A program made the translations under genes and the position numbers. Under the pieces are notes generated by a model. That model made no database searches, was not told where the DNA came from, and saw only the letters and a program-made list of their open reading frames with translations. Below, in pieces: positions 52,597-61,751 of a DNA stretch of 64,000 nt. This DNA is from Sedimentibacter sp. MB31-C6 (GTDB lineage Bacteria; Bacillota; Clostridia; Tissierellales; Sedimentibacteraceae): the NCBI RefSeq assembly GCF_035934735.1, contig NZ_CP142396.1:2945902-3009901 (forward strand), read 5' to 3'. Position 1 is the first letter of the stretch. Each line of letters starts with the position of its first letter.

Positions 52597-53556
52597 ATGA
52601 AAAATATTATAAAACTATTAAATAGCAACATAAACAAAATACTAAGTAATCACTCTAGATTTTTTGAGTATGATGCAATTGAAATTAGACTAAGAACAAA
52701 CAGCCCAGTTTTTGTCAAAAGTATAAAAGGGGATTATTTTTTAGGACTAAACGATATATCAAGAAGGTACAATGATAATTACTATAAAATAAAGAAAAAA
52801 GATATTGCGGATACAATAGCAAGTCTAACCTTAAACTCGATTCATGCTTTTGAAAAAGAAATTCAAGGAGGATATATTACTATTGAAGGTGGACATAGAG
52901 TTGGACTTAGCGGTGATTGTATTTATGAAGGAGACAAATTTAAGGGATTTAAAAATATAACATCACTAAATATAAGAATAGCAAGGGAATTTGTTGGATG
53001 TACTAAAAGTTATTTTAAGTATTTTATAAGTCATAGCAACAAAATATACAACACATTAGTAATAGGCCCTCCGCTGTCAGGAAAAACAACCTTTATTCGT
53101 GATATTTCAGCTCATCTAAGTGATGGAGTTAAAACAAAAAATTTTGATGGTTGTGATGTCACTATTATTGACGAGAGGGGAGAAATATCTTCTGTATTTA
53201 ATGGAGTTCCACAAATGTATGTAGGTAGAAGAACTGATGTTTTAGCTTATTGTATGAAAAAAGAAGGCTTTATAATGAGTATACGTGCACTTTCTCCAAG
53301 AGTAATAATATGTGATGAATTAGGATCAAAAGACGATTTTGAAGCAATTCAATATGCTTTAAAGAGTGGGGTAAACATAATTGCAACAGCTCATGGCTAC
53401 AGTGTAGAAGATATCAAAAAAAATATTTATTTGAAAAATATTATTAATAATTGTTTCTTTGACAGGGTTATAATTTTAAGTGGTAGTAAACCATTAGATA
53501 TAAAAGAAATTTATGATATTCAAAAGAACAGGGTGATTCTTAATGATAATGATTAA
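52597..53556 (+). CDS. spoIIIAA: stage III sporulation protein AA
   Basis: This 319-aa ATPase resembles type II/IV secretion ATPases and powers the SpoIIIA-SpoIIQ channel from mother cell to forespore. Walker A is GPPLSGKTT near residues 154-162, followed by TIIDERGEIS and VIICDELGSKDD. AAAGGGGAT precedes the ATG. The next gene overlaps its end by 14 nt. The operon is complete from AA to AH. Confidence 0.96.
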   Translation: MKNIIKLLNSNINKILSNHSRFFEYDAIEIRLRTNSPVFVKSIKGDYFLGLNDISRRYNDNYYKIKKKDIADTIASLTLNSIHAFEKEIQGGYITIEGGHRVGLSGDCIYEGDKFKGFKNITSLNIRIAREFVGCTKSYFKYFISHSNKIYNTLVIGPPLSGKTTFIRDISAHLSDGVKTKNFDGCDVTIIDERGEISSVFNGVPQMYVGRRTDVLAYCMKKEGFIMSIRALSPRVIICDELGSKDDFEAIQYALKSGVNIIATAHGYSVEDIKKNIYLKNIINNCFFDRVIILSGSKPLDIKEIYDIQKNRVILNDND

Positions 53557-54052
53557 AATATCTTTGTTTCTTCTCACTGTTTTTACAGTTAGATATATTT
53601 TTATTTTAATTAATAATATTGGAGACAAAAAAATTATCAAAATGAAAGAATTAATAGAATTTACAGAATATTTGAGAATTTATTCTTGTGATTTAAAAAT
53701 GTCATTTGAAGAAATCTTAGACAAGTTTAATTTTAAAAGTAAAGTAGTTAAAATCATTTGTTATAGACTTCTAGAAGAAATGAAGAAACAAGAAAATAAA
53801 AGCAAAAAAAACTTTTTAACTTTTGTTGAAAACAGTACTACTACTCCAATGGAATTTAATTATTACTTTGCAGAAATAATAGATTATTATGGCAATACAT
53901 TTTCAGATATTTTGGACAAGAAGTTAAGCATTGCTTCTCGGGAGATGGAAATTATTATGAAAGAATATGAATCAATACATAAAGAAAAGAAAAACTTATA
54001 CAATAAAATTTCAATATTAGTAGGTTGTTTGACTGCAATAATTCTAGTTTAG
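53543..54052 (+). CDS. spoIIIAB: stage III sporulation protein AB
   Basis: This 169-aa protein has an N-terminal membrane segment and a C-terminal hydrophobic end (ISILVGCLTAIIL), with a cytoplasmic helical domain similar to type II secretion GspF-like folds. It overlaps spoIIIAA by 14 nt, with GGGTGATT upstream. A second ATG at 53549 is possible. Assignment is from operon position and the helix layout. Confidence 0.9.
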   Translation: MIMIKISLFLLTVFTVRYIFILINNIGDKKIIKMKELIEFTEYLRIYSCDLKMSFEEILDKFNFKSKVVKIICYRLLEEMKKQENKSKKNFLTFVENSTTTPMEFNYYFAEIIDYYGNTFSDILDKKLSIASREMEIIMKEYESIHKEKKNLYNKISILVGCLTAIILV

Positions 54053-54061
54053 GAGGAATGT

Positions 54062-54259
54062 ATGGATATAGATATAATTTTTAAAGTTGGTGCTATTGGT
54101 TTAGTAGTTGCTGTTTTTAATCAAATTTTAACTAGAACAGGAAGGGACGAGCAGGCAATGTTTGTCACACTAGCAGGTGTCGTAGTTGTAATGGCTCTTA
54201 TTATTGGAATGATAAATGATTTATTTATGGAGGTAAAATCAGTTTTTAACTTATATTGA
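54062..54259 (+). CDS. spoIIIAC: stage III sporulation protein AC
   Basis: This 65-aa protein has two membrane helices and the conserved DIDIIFKVGAIGLVVAV and GRDEQAMFVTLAG segments. It is a membrane part of the SpoIIIA feeding-tube complex. TAGGAGGA precedes the ATG. Confidence 0.95.
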   Translation: MDIDIIFKVGAIGLVVAVFNQILTRTGRDEQAMFVTLAGVVVVMALIIGMINDLFMEVKSVFNLY

Positions 54260-54274
54260 TGAAAGGATTTCTCT

Positions 54275-54664
54275 ATGTTGCTTACAAGAATCATATTTAT
54301 TGCTGTTATAACAATTATTTTAAGCATCATTATCTCAAAATTTAATACGGAATTCAAAGTATATATTTCAGTAGTGTTTGGTGTACTCGTCATAGTTCTC
54401 TTATTTGGAGAGTTAAAAGTATATATTTCTGAATTTATTAATATATTTAACAAATATAATATAAAAATTGACAACTTCAGTATAATCCTAAAGATTATTG
54501 GTATAGCTTATCTGTGTGATTTTATATCATTATTATGTAAAGATTTAAATTACGAATCCATCGGCAAAAAAGTTGAAATGGCTGGTAAGATAATTATTTT
54601 AATATATTCTATAGATATAATTAAAATATTCCTAGATCAAATTTTGCTTCTAATGAACGGGTGA
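54275..54664 (+). CDS. spoIIIAD: stage III sporulation protein AD
   Basis: This 129-aa membrane protein has three to four hydrophobic segments and the family stretch IIGIAYLCDFISLLCKDLNYESIGKKVEMAGK, located about residues 71-102. It works with SpoIIIAC in the channel complex. GAAAGGA lies upstream of the ATG and spoIIIAE follows four bases after its stop. Confidence 0.93.
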   Translation: MLLTRIIFIAVITIILSIIISKFNTEFKVYISVVFGVLVIVLLFGELKVYISEFINIFNKYNIKIDNFSIILKIIGIAYLCDFISLLCKDLNYESIGKKVEMAGKIIILIYSIDIIKIFLDQILLLMNG

Positions 54665-54668
54665 TGAA

Positions 54669-55811
54669 ATGAAAAAAAAGATTATACTTATGATAATAAT
54701 TGTAATAACACTTAGCACATTCAATGTTTATGGAGTAAATAAAAGTTTAGAAGAAGCGGCTGACAATATCCCTACAAATAATCTTGAGGATTTTTTGAAT
54801 AGTAACAGTTCTTATTTTGAAGATAATAATATTAACGTTAAAAGCTTAATTGAAAATGCTTTTAAAGGAAAATTAGACATAAGTTTAAAAGATTACTTAC
54901 AATATCAAATAAAGAATGAACAGGGATTTTTAAAAGATATTTTTAAAACATGTGCAAATGTACTGATTATATGTATGATGTTAACAATAATAAAATATTT
55001 TACAGATGAAATTGGAAATCAAAGTGTTTCTGAAATAGTTGTGTTTTTTTCAGTTATAGTAATATTTACAATAATACTTAAGGATGTATTATCGCTTAAA
55101 AATATGCTTAATAATGATTTTGCCAGATTTAAAACTATAACAGAGGATATTAATGCTATATTTTTAGCAGCGATGCTTACCTTCGGCAAGTTAAGTATAT
55201 TGCAATTTTTTCAAACATATTTGAATTATATAATTGGTATAACAACTCAATTTATATATAGCTTTACAGATATTATAACGCTGATTATGATTTCAATTAT
55301 TTTAATTAATAATTCAAGTAAATTAATTAATGCAAAGTTGCTTTACAAATTTTTAAAAAAGGGAACATTATTAATTTTGTCAGGTTATATTATTATTGTA
55401 GTCATAAATTTTTCTGTACAAGGATATATATTATATAAAACAGATAATATTTTTATAAGTTCTATAAAAGCTTTATCTCCTTCATCAATTCCTGTTGTTG
55501 GAAACGCAGTTACTAGTTTTTTTGGAGTTTTCCTTAAAAGTTTACTGATGATTAAGGATGTTTTAGGAATAATAGTCATTATATTTATTATTTCTGCTTT
55601 CGGAGGATCACTAATTAAAATGATATTAGTTTTAATTATGTATAAATCTACAGCAGTAATTGTTGAACCTTTTAATGATAATATATCCAAGCTCATTTAT
55701 GAAATGGCTGATATATTTTTCATATATTTAATTTGCTTGATTACACCAATTGTAATAACAACTGTATACTACTCTGTTTTATTAAACTTTATGAATAATA
55801 TTTTTGGATAG
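54669..55811 (+). CDS. spoIIIAE: stage III sporulation protein AE
   Basis: This 380-aa polytopic protein has an N-terminal signal-like helix, an extracytoplasmic region, and about seven membrane helices from residue 90 on. The conserved SIKALSPSSIPVVGNAVTSFFG region is around 262-283. It is the largest membrane component of the SpoIIIA complex. GGGTGAT precedes the ATG. Length agrees with family members (about 390-400 aa). Confidence 0.95.
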   Translation: MKKKIILMIIIVITLSTFNVYGVNKSLEEAADNIPTNNLEDFLNSNSSYFEDNNINVKSLIENAFKGKLDISLKDYLQYQIKNEQGFLKDIFKTCANVLIICMMLTIIKYFTDEIGNQSVSEIVVFFSVIVIFTIILKDVLSLKNMLNNDFARFKTITEDINAIFLAAMLTFGKLSILQFFQTYLNYIIGITTQFIYSFTDIITLIMISIILINNSSKLINAKLLYKFLKKGTLLILSGYIIIVVINFSVQGYILYKTDNIFISSIKALSPSSIPVVGNAVTSFFGVFLKSLLMIKDVLGIIVIIFIISAFGGSLIKMILVLIMYKSTAVIVEPFNDNISKLIYEMADIFFIYLICLITPIVITTVYYSVLLNFMNNIFG

Positions 55812-55814
55812 CCT

Positions 55815-56255
55815 ATGAAAAATATAATAGTAAATATATTAATTTTAGTAATGATGTTCAACATAATAATGTTAATATTTCCGGAAGGGAAAACTCAAAA
55901 ATTTTGTAGATTAATAATAAAAATTTTTATTATAGTTTATATTATCAATAATATATTTTTTAATGGAAGCATTGTTTTTGAAGATTTACTTCAAGATGTT
56001 CCCGTTTCTTCCTATTCATATCAAAGAGAAATTAACATTGAAAATGTGGATAAAGAATTTATTGATAAGATAAACAATAATACTTTTGACGGAGAGGAAG
56101 TGATTAAAGATATAACCCTTAACTTTACAGAGGATATGGATATAAAAGCTGTTATAACACTAAACAAATTCTTAAATATAGAAGAATCTTCTCAATTTAA
56201 AAAAGTAATAGCAGAAATTTTTAATATCAATACTGAAAATATTGAAATCGACTGA
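55815..56255 (+). CDS. spoIIIAF: stage III sporulation protein AF
   Basis: This 146-aa protein has two N-terminal membrane helices (about 5-20 and 31-48) and a small C-terminal soluble domain. The family is poorly conserved, and assignment rests on operon position and topology. It starts three bases after the spoIIIAE stop without a strong binding site, so coupling is likely. Confidence 0.88.
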   Translation: MKNIIVNILILVMMFNIIMLIFPEGKTQKFCRLIIKIFIIVYIINNIFFNGSIVFEDLLQDVPVSSYSYQREINIENVDKEFIDKINNNTFDGEEVIKDITLNFTEDMDIKAVITLNKFLNIEESSQFKKVIAEIFNINTENIEID

Positions 56256-56284
56256 TGAAAAAGTAGGAAAGGATAGGAAGCTTT

Positions 56285-56854
56285 ATGTCTATGTTAAACA
56301 CCATTTTTAATATCTTCAAAGAAAATAAAAAATTAGTTTATGCAGTTAACATTTTTATATTATTAGTGATTATATCCTTGATATTAAAGTTTAATACTAC
56401 AAATTTGATTAGTAGTAATACCTCCGAAAATGCATCTGCATTTAATAGCTCTGATAATAATAAAATCACTACCGATAGTTATGTGTACGCTATGGAAAAG
56501 AGAATGGAAGAAATATTAGGAAAAATAGAAGGTATTAAAAGTGTAGATGTTATGCTTTACACAAAAAAAACTCCTGAAATGGAACCAATTTATGATGAAA
56601 ACACAAGTTTAGAAACTAATAACGAAATAGGAAGTGAAGGTATGAAAAGAGAGGTGAACAGAGAAACTAAGCAAAACCAGGTTGTTATAGGGAACAATAA
56701 TCAGGTTGTTGAAAAATATTACCAATATCCAGAAATTTCAGGTGTTCTTGTGGTAGTAGATTATGATGGAAATAAGGATATTTATACAATTTTAATGAAT
56801 TCAATAAAAACTTTATTTGATATAAATGTCAATGATATTGAAGTAGTATATTAG
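56285..56854 (+). CDS. spoIIIAG: stage III sporulation protein AG
   Basis: This 189-aa protein has one N-terminal membrane helix (about 18-35) and an extracytoplasmic ring-forming domain with KRMEEILGKIEGIKSVDVMLYT and SGVLVVVDYDG. In B. subtilis it forms a large ring in the intermembrane space. The region between about 95 and 135 is a variable loop. AGGAAAGGATAGGAAG precedes the ATG. Confidence 0.94.
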   Translation: MSMLNTIFNIFKENKKLVYAVNIFILLVIISLILKFNTTNLISSNTSENASAFNSSDNNKITTDSYVYAMEKRMEEILGKIEGIKSVDVMLYTKKTPEMEPIYDENTSLETNNEIGSEGMKREVNRETKQNQVVIGNNNQVVEKYYQYPEISGVLVVVDYDGNKDIYTILMNSIKTLFDINVNDIEVVY

Positions 56855-56872
56855 ATTTAGGGGGATAATTAA

Positions 56873-57520
56873 ATGATTATGAAAAAAGAAACATTAGTAT
56901 TTTTAACATCTTTGGCTATAATATTTATTATAGGTTATGTAAATATGACAATGGAGCCAGCAAATACATTTGATGAAAATGAATATGCACAAATAATTGA
57001 TGAAACAATTTCTGAGAATAATGAAGAAAAAAGTAATGCGATAATAGTAGAAGGTGAAACTGAAACAGATTATGAAATTCTAGGAGACATAACCGATATA
57101 ACTGATATTGAAAGCATAACAGCATCAACAACACCAACTGAAGAAGCTAGCTCTAATACGTTGAATATAAGTTTTAATAATTTCAAGCTTAATAAAGAAA
57201 AAAGCAATATGGAAGTAATTGATCATTTAGAAGGAAATATAAGTAACAGCCTTATATCAGATGATACTAAACAGCAATTTGAAAATTTACTTTTAAATAA
57301 AAATAACTTCATTGAAACAGAACAAGATATTGAATTAATGCTTCAAAGCAAAGGCTACAACGAATCAGTTGCAATTGTTGACGATAATATGGTTAAAGTA
57401 ATTACAAATGATACACTAGAGCAAGCTGATGTTACTAAAATTCTTGATATAATTGTATCTGAAACAAACTACGAAACTGAACAAATTAAAATTGTAAAAT
57501 TTGATAATATTGAATTGTAA
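56873..57520 (+). CDS. spoIIIAH: stage III sporulation protein AH
   Basis: This 215-aa protein has an N-terminal membrane helix (residues about 6-22), an acidic linker and a C-terminal YscJ/FliF-like domain that binds SpoIIQ from the forespore. QDIELMLQSKGYNESVAIVDDNMVKVIT is the conserved part, about residues 146-175. GGGGG lies upstream of the ATG at 56873; a second in-frame ATG follows at 56879. It is the last gene of the operon. Confidence 0.93.
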   Translation: MIMKKETLVFLTSLAIIFIIGYVNMTMEPANTFDENEYAQIIDETISENNEEKSNAIIVEGETETDYEILGDITDITDIESITASTTPTEEASSNTLNISFNNFKLNKEKSNMEVIDHLEGNISNSLISDDTKQQFENLLLNKNNFIETEQDIELMLQSKGYNESVAIVDDNMVKVITNDTLEQADVTKILDIIVSETNYETEQIKIVKFDNIEL

Positions 57521-57562
57521 AATTTTACATCTTCTGATATAATTATTTATGGAGGTGCTAAT

Positions 57563-57958
57563 ATGGAAAACAATGAGACTTTTGAATACGGACAGGTAAA
57601 AATATCAGATGACGTTGTCATAATAATCGCTGGTATAGCAACAAGTGAAGTAAAAGGTGTCAGTACAACTCGTACAGGAGTTACAGAAGGAATTACTGGC
57701 CTTTTTTCCAAAAATACTTACTCTAAGGGTATAAAAGTAGAAATAAATGAAAATACTGTTGTTTTAGATATCTTCATCAACGTTGAATACGGAAATAAAA
57801 TAAATGAGGTTGCTAAAAACGTACAAATGAAAGTTAAACAAGAAATAGAAACCATGACGGATTTAACTGTTGCTAGCGTAAATGTTCATGTGCTTAACAT
57901 AGTACAAGAAAAGGAAAAACAAAAAGAATTACCTGAAACTGAGATAATAACAGATTAA
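57563..57958 (+). CDS. yqhY: Asp23/Gls24 family protein YqhY
   Basis: This 131-aa DUF322 protein has the family pattern VIIIAGIATSEVKGVSTTR and VEYGNKINEVAKNVQ. YqhY is linked to regulation of acetyl-CoA carboxylase and lipid balance in Bacillus, while other members are envelope-stress proteins. GGAGG precedes the ATG. It lies between spoIIIAH and nusB, the same order as in B. subtilis apart from accBC. Confidence 0.93.
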   Translation: MENNETFEYGQVKISDDVVIIIAGIATSEVKGVSTTRTGVTEGITGLFSKNTYSKGIKVEINENTVVLDIFINVEYGNKINEVAKNVQMKVKQEIETMTDLTVASVNVHVLNIVQEKEKQKELPETEIITD

Positions 57959-57972
57959 AAGAAATGGTAATA

Positions 57973-58005
57973 TAGATTGACAATTTTATTTTGTCAATCT
58001 ATAAT
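57973..58005 (+). promoter_or_regulatory. consensus nusB promoter embedded in a perfect inverted repeat
   Basis: TTGACA (57977-57982) and TATAAT (58000-58005) are exact consensus with 17 bp spacing. A perfect 11-bp inverted repeat (57973-57983 and 57991-58001) covers the -35 and reaches into the -10. It may be an operator, or a terminator of yqhY reused as a promoter. Confidence 0.8.
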
Positions 58006-58042
58006 TTATTTAAGGGAAAATAGCATCTTTTATGGAGGAAAT

Positions 58043-58441
58043 ATGAAACGAAAAGAAACAAGAGAAGAAGCTGTCAAAATTGCTTACTCTATGGATATAA
58101 ATAAAAACTATGACAAAATGGGTATAAATCAATATGTTCAACACTTTGAATTGACTAATATAGATATTGAATATCTTGAAAAAACTATTGGTGATATGAT
58201 TGATAACTTAGAAAAAATTGACCAATACATTGAAGAAAATTCAAAAGATTGGAAAATAACTAGAATAGCAAAAGTTGATTTAGCTGTTCTCCGTATATCC
58301 CTTTCTGAAATTTTATATAATAAATCAATACCAGAAAGTGTATCGATAAATGAAGCTGTGGAAATAAGCAAAAAATATTCAAAAGACGATTCTCATAAAT
58401 TTATAAATGGTTTATTAGGATCTATAGTGAGGAAAGTCTAG
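58043..58441 (+). CDS. nusB: transcription antitermination factor NusB
   Basis: This 132-aa all-helical protein binds boxA RNA with S10 in rRNA antitermination. KRKETREEAVKIAYSMD and the C-terminal SINEAVEISKKYSKDDSHKFINGLLG (about 101-126) are typical. TGGAGG precedes the ATG at 58043; an upstream TTG belongs to the -35 hexamer. The Kae1-like gene follows two bases after the stop. Confidence 0.95.
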   Translation: MKRKETREEAVKIAYSMDINKNYDKMGINQYVQHFELTNIDIEYLEKTIGDMIDNLEKIDQYIEENSKDWKITRIAKVDLAVLRISLSEILYNKSIPESVSINEAVEISKKYSKDDSHKFINGLLGSIVRKV

Positions 58442-58443
58442 TA

Positions 58444-59412
58444 ATGTCAGACTATATAATGGGCATTGATACAAGTGCATACACTACATCAATAGCTTTA
58501 ATAGATTCCATAAAAGGTACAATAGAAACAGATATGAGAAAAATCTTGTCTGTTTCCCCAGGACAAAGGGGATTAAGGCAACAAGATGCAGTTTTTCAGC
58601 ATCTAAAAAACTTTCAAGAACTCATTCAGAAAACACAACATAACCTTCAAAATGTAAAAACTATCGCAGTAAGCTCAAAACCTAGAAATGTTGAAGGTTC
58701 ATATATGCCGGTTTTTACTGTTGGACAAAACTATGGAAAAGTAATTGCCAAAACTTTAAACTGTAATTATATTGAATACTCACATCAAGAAAATCATATT
58801 GGCGCTTCAGTAATTAATCATTACAAAAATATAAAAAATAATACTCTAGCAATACATATATCAGGAGGAACAACTGAATTTTTATCTATAGAAAAAATAT
58901 TTAAAGGTTATTCAACTAAAATAATAGGTGGAAGTAAAGATATAACATTTGGCCAATTAATAGACAGAATAGGAACTTATCTAAAATTTCCATTTCCATG
59001 TGGCAAATATATGGAAAACTATATGAAAGAAAATGTTGATATAGAAAAAATCAAACTACCTTCCATTAGCGGAAATACCTTTATTAATTTATCTGGAATG
59101 GAAAACTATTATAAAAATTTATATAATTTAAATAAATACAATAAAGAAACTATAATTTCATCTTTATTTGAATATATAGCTACATGTATAATTTACATAA
59201 TAAAAAAAATTGAACTCAATTATAATTTCGATACAATCATAATAACTGGTGGAGTTGCATCTAATGATATTATCAGAAATACTATTATGAAAGAATTAAA
59301 TCGAAAATTTGGTATTATACTTCCAACAAAGATTTATTCTTCAGATAACGCAGTTGGAATTGCTTATTTACCAATTATAGACAGGTGGTATAATGAAACT
59401 AAAACCAATTAA
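58444..59412 (+). CDS. Kae1-like (TsaD-paralogue) domain protein
   Basis: This 322-aa ASKHA-fold protein resembles the t6A synthase TsaD/Kae1. It has GIDTSAYTTSIALID at the start, the metal pair in SHQENH (about residues 115-120) and HISGGTTEFL. It is clearly shorter and more divergent than true TsaD, which is normally encoded elsewhere. Firmicutes carry this paralogue in the nusB-xseA region with unknown function. Its end overlaps xseA by 20 nt. Confidence 0.83.
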   Translation: MSDYIMGIDTSAYTTSIALIDSIKGTIETDMRKILSVSPGQRGLRQQDAVFQHLKNFQELIQKTQHNLQNVKTIAVSSKPRNVEGSYMPVFTVGQNYGKVIAKTLNCNYIEYSHQENHIGASVINHYKNIKNNTLAIHISGGTTEFLSIEKIFKGYSTKIIGGSKDITFGQLIDRIGTYLKFPFPCGKYMENYMKENVDIEKIKLPSISGNTFINLSGMENYYKNLYNLNKYNKETIISSLFEYIATCIIYIIKKIELNYNFDTIIITGGVASNDIIRNTIMKELNRKFGIILPTKIYSSDNAVGIAYLPIIDRWYNETKTN

Positions 59413-60592
59413 AGTATCCGTACTTAACCAATTTATAAAAAAATATATAATGAGCAATTCAATTCTAAACAATCTTCGAATTGAAGGTGAAATATCTAAC
59501 ATTAGAATTAGTAAAACAGGATATACTTATTATTCTTTATGTGATGAAAAGTCTTGTATTAATTGTGTTGCATTTTATCAAGATACAATATCAAAAAATG
59601 GGGACAAAGTTATAGCAGAAGGTGAACTTTCTGTTTACGAAGCAAAGGGTACTTATCAATTAAATGTTAGAAAAGTTGAACGAATTGGAATAGGTAAGAT
59701 ACTTCAAGATTTAGAAGTTCTTCACGAAAAAATGAAAGCTAAAGGGATGTTTGACAAAGATAAAAAATTACCTTTGTTTCCATCCAATATTGGCATTATT
59801 ACTTCAAAATCAGGAGCTGCCATAAAAGATATTTTAAAAACTTTTGAAAGTGTCAAAGGAAACTTTGAAGTTGTAATATATAATGTTCTTGTGCAGGGAA
59901 ATAAAGCAAAAGAAAATATAATTAATGGAATAAAATATTTCAATAATAATGGTTCAGATGTAATACTAATTTCCAGAGGTGGTGGAAGTTTTGAAGATTT
60001 AAATGTATTTAATGACTTAGATATAGCAGAAGAAGTTTACAAATCAATTGTTCCAATAGTAACAGGTATCGGACATGAAACAGATAGGACATTAACTGAT
60101 TATGTAGCTGATGTATATTGTCATACTCCTACAGCAGCGGCTGAAAAAATAATTATTGGTTATAAAGATATACAAGATACTCTAAAAGCCTTACTATTCA
60201 ACTTAAAACAAAGTACATCTAACTATCTATCATTAAAAGAATCTGAATTGAAAACTTCTAGATATATTTTGAAAAGTTATCTTCCTATAGAAAATATTTT
60301 TAAACAAAAAAGTAATTTAGAAAATTATAAGGCATTAATCATAAATAATACACAAAAAAAATTATGTGACTTAATGTATCAATTGCAAATAATGTACGAA
60401 AAACTACAGAGTAACAATTATAACAATCAACTTTATAAAGGCTTTGCAATTGTATCTGATTTAGAAGGGAATATAATTAAAAATATTAATCAAATTAAAA
60501 AACAAGATTTACTAACTATTAGATTCAAAGATTTTATTGTTAAAGCAGAAACTTTGAATATAGATGAGGTGGATTATGAAAAAAAATTATGA
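59393..60592 (+). CDS. xseA: exodeoxyribonuclease VII large subunit
   Basis: This 399-aa subunit has an N-terminal OB fold (EGEISNIRISKTGYTYYSL) and a catalytic domain with GIITSKSGAAIKDI, ISRGGGSFEDLNVFND and the GIGHETDRTLTDYVAD block. A C-terminal coiled coil binds XseB. Together they degrade single-stranded DNA in both directions. The start lies inside the preceding gene with AGGTGG upstream. Confidence 0.96.
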   Translation: MKLKPIKVSVLNQFIKKYIMSNSILNNLRIEGEISNIRISKTGYTYYSLCDEKSCINCVAFYQDTISKNGDKVIAEGELSVYEAKGTYQLNVRKVERIGIGKILQDLEVLHEKMKAKGMFDKDKKLPLFPSNIGIITSKSGAAIKDILKTFESVKGNFEVVIYNVLVQGNKAKENIINGIKYFNNNGSDVILISRGGGSFEDLNVFNDLDIAEEVYKSIVPIVTGIGHETDRTLTDYVADVYCHTPTAAAEKIIIGYKDIQDTLKALLFNLKQSTSNYLSLKESELKTSRYILKSYLPIENIFKQKSNLENYKALIINNTQKKLCDLMYQLQIMYEKLQSNNYNNQLYKGFAIVSDLEGNIIKNINQIKKQDLLTIRFKDFIVKAETLNIDEVDYEKKL

Positions 60593-60776
60593 AGATTTTG
60601 AAAGCGCATTATCAGATTTAAAGGATATAATACAAAAATTTGAAGATACGGATAAAATTTCTATAGATGAATTATTAAATAATTATGAAAGAGGCATGAA
60701 TGCTTACTCTTTTTGTATAAATAAGCTTGAAGATACACAGAAAAAAATTAAAATAATAGATTCAAATTATGAGTAA
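60576..60776 (+). CDS. xseB: exodeoxyribonuclease VII small subunit
   Basis: This 66-aa helical hairpin has the family core YEDFESALSDLKDIIQKFE and a conserved LLNNYERGM. GAGGTGG lies four to five bases before the ATG at 60576; the ATG at 60564 includes that site. It overlaps xseA by 17 nt, which should balance subunit synthesis. Confidence 0.94.
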   Translation: MKKNYEDFESALSDLKDIIQKFEDTDKISIDELLNNYERGMNAYSFCINKLEDTQKKIKIIDSNYE

Positions 60777-60788
60777 TTCATTAACGCT

Positions 60789-60873
60789 AAACTTATAAAT
60801 ATAAATAAATGAATTTTAATAATTCCTTTATATAAAATTAATATTTGATATTTATAAGTTTGCATGCTATAAT
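60789..60873 (+). promoter_or_regulatory. promoter of tlyA-argR-recN with a 14-bp inverted repeat
   Basis: TTGATA (60845-60850) and TATAAT (60868-60873) are 17 bp apart. A perfect 14-bp inverted repeat, AAACTTATAAATAT at 60789-60802 and its complement at 60848-60861, overlaps the -35. A repressor site is possible. The remainder of the gap holds nothing else. Confidence 0.6.
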
Positions 60874-60943
60874 ATTTACTGAATTATTAATGTATTTATT
60901 ATTATAATTAGAATAAATATTTAATTTAATGAAAGGGTATTAA

Positions 60944-61735
60944 ATGGAAAAAAATAGGCTAGACGTATACCTATTTATAACGGGACTTGCAGAAAGCAGA
61001 GAAAAGGCAAAAAAATTAATTTCGAATAAAATGGTTTATGTTAATAATAATTTAATAACTAAACCCTCATTAAAAATAGATGAAAATTCTACAATATATA
61101 TAAAAAATACAGATAATTATGTAGGTAGAGGTGCTTCTAAACTAGAAAAAGCGTTGGATGTATTTAGTATAAATGTAACTGACAAAATTTCTGTTGATGT
61201 TGGTGCCTCAACAGGTGGATTTACAGATATTCTATTGAAAAAGGGAGCTTTAAAAGTTTATTCAATAGACGTTGGCCATGACCAGCTACATGAAAAACTA
61301 AGAAATAACCAAAAAGTAATAAATTTAGAAGGTATTAATTTTAGGTATATTGACATTAAATTATTTAAAGAATATGTCGATATAATAGCTGTAGACGTTT
61401 CCTTTATATCTTTAAAGCTTATTTTACCTAAAATTGTCGAAATTAGTCATATAAACACAGATATTATTGTTTTAATTAAACCACAATTTGAAGCAGGCAA
61501 AGGTAATGTTGGAAAAAATGGAGTAGTAAAAGATAAAAAAATACATTTAGTTGTTCTTAATAATTTTAACGAATATTGTAAAGATAACGGTTTATATATA
61601 AATAATATAACCTTTTCACCTATAAAAGGCGGTAATGGAAATATTGAATATTTAGCTTATTTAAAAAAAATATCAAAAACTAATTCAAATTTTAATTTTA
61701 GAAGCTTAATTAATGAAGCTTTTGATTTATTATAA
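60944..61735 (+). CDS. tlyA: TlyA-family rRNA methyltransferase
   Basis: This 263-aa protein has an N-terminal S4 domain (RLDVYLFITGLAESREKAK) and an FtsJ-like methyltransferase domain with VDVGASTGGFTDILL (about 85-99) and KPQFEAGKGNVGKNGVVKD. Mycobacterial TlyA 2'-O-methylates 16S and 23S rRNA; Firmicute homologues (YqxC) are presumed similar. AAAGGG precedes the ATG. It heads the conserved tlyA-argR-recN order. Confidence 0.94.
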   Translation: MEKNRLDVYLFITGLAESREKAKKLISNKMVYVNNNLITKPSLKIDENSTIYIKNTDNYVGRGASKLEKALDVFSINVTDKISVDVGASTGGFTDILLKKGALKVYSIDVGHDQLHEKLRNNQKVINLEGINFRYIDIKLFKEYVDIIAVDVSFISLKLILPKIVEISHINTDIIVLIKPQFEAGKGNVGKNGVVKDKKIHLVVLNNFNEYCKDNGLYINNITFSPIKGGNGNIEYLAYLKKISKTNSNFNFRSLINEAFDLL

Positions 61736-61751
61736 ATATAAGAGGTGACTA

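Noticed and set aside
57977..58042. N-terminal extension of nusB
   Set aside because: Its TTG is the -35 hexamer of the nusB promoter; ATG 58043 follows TGGAGG.
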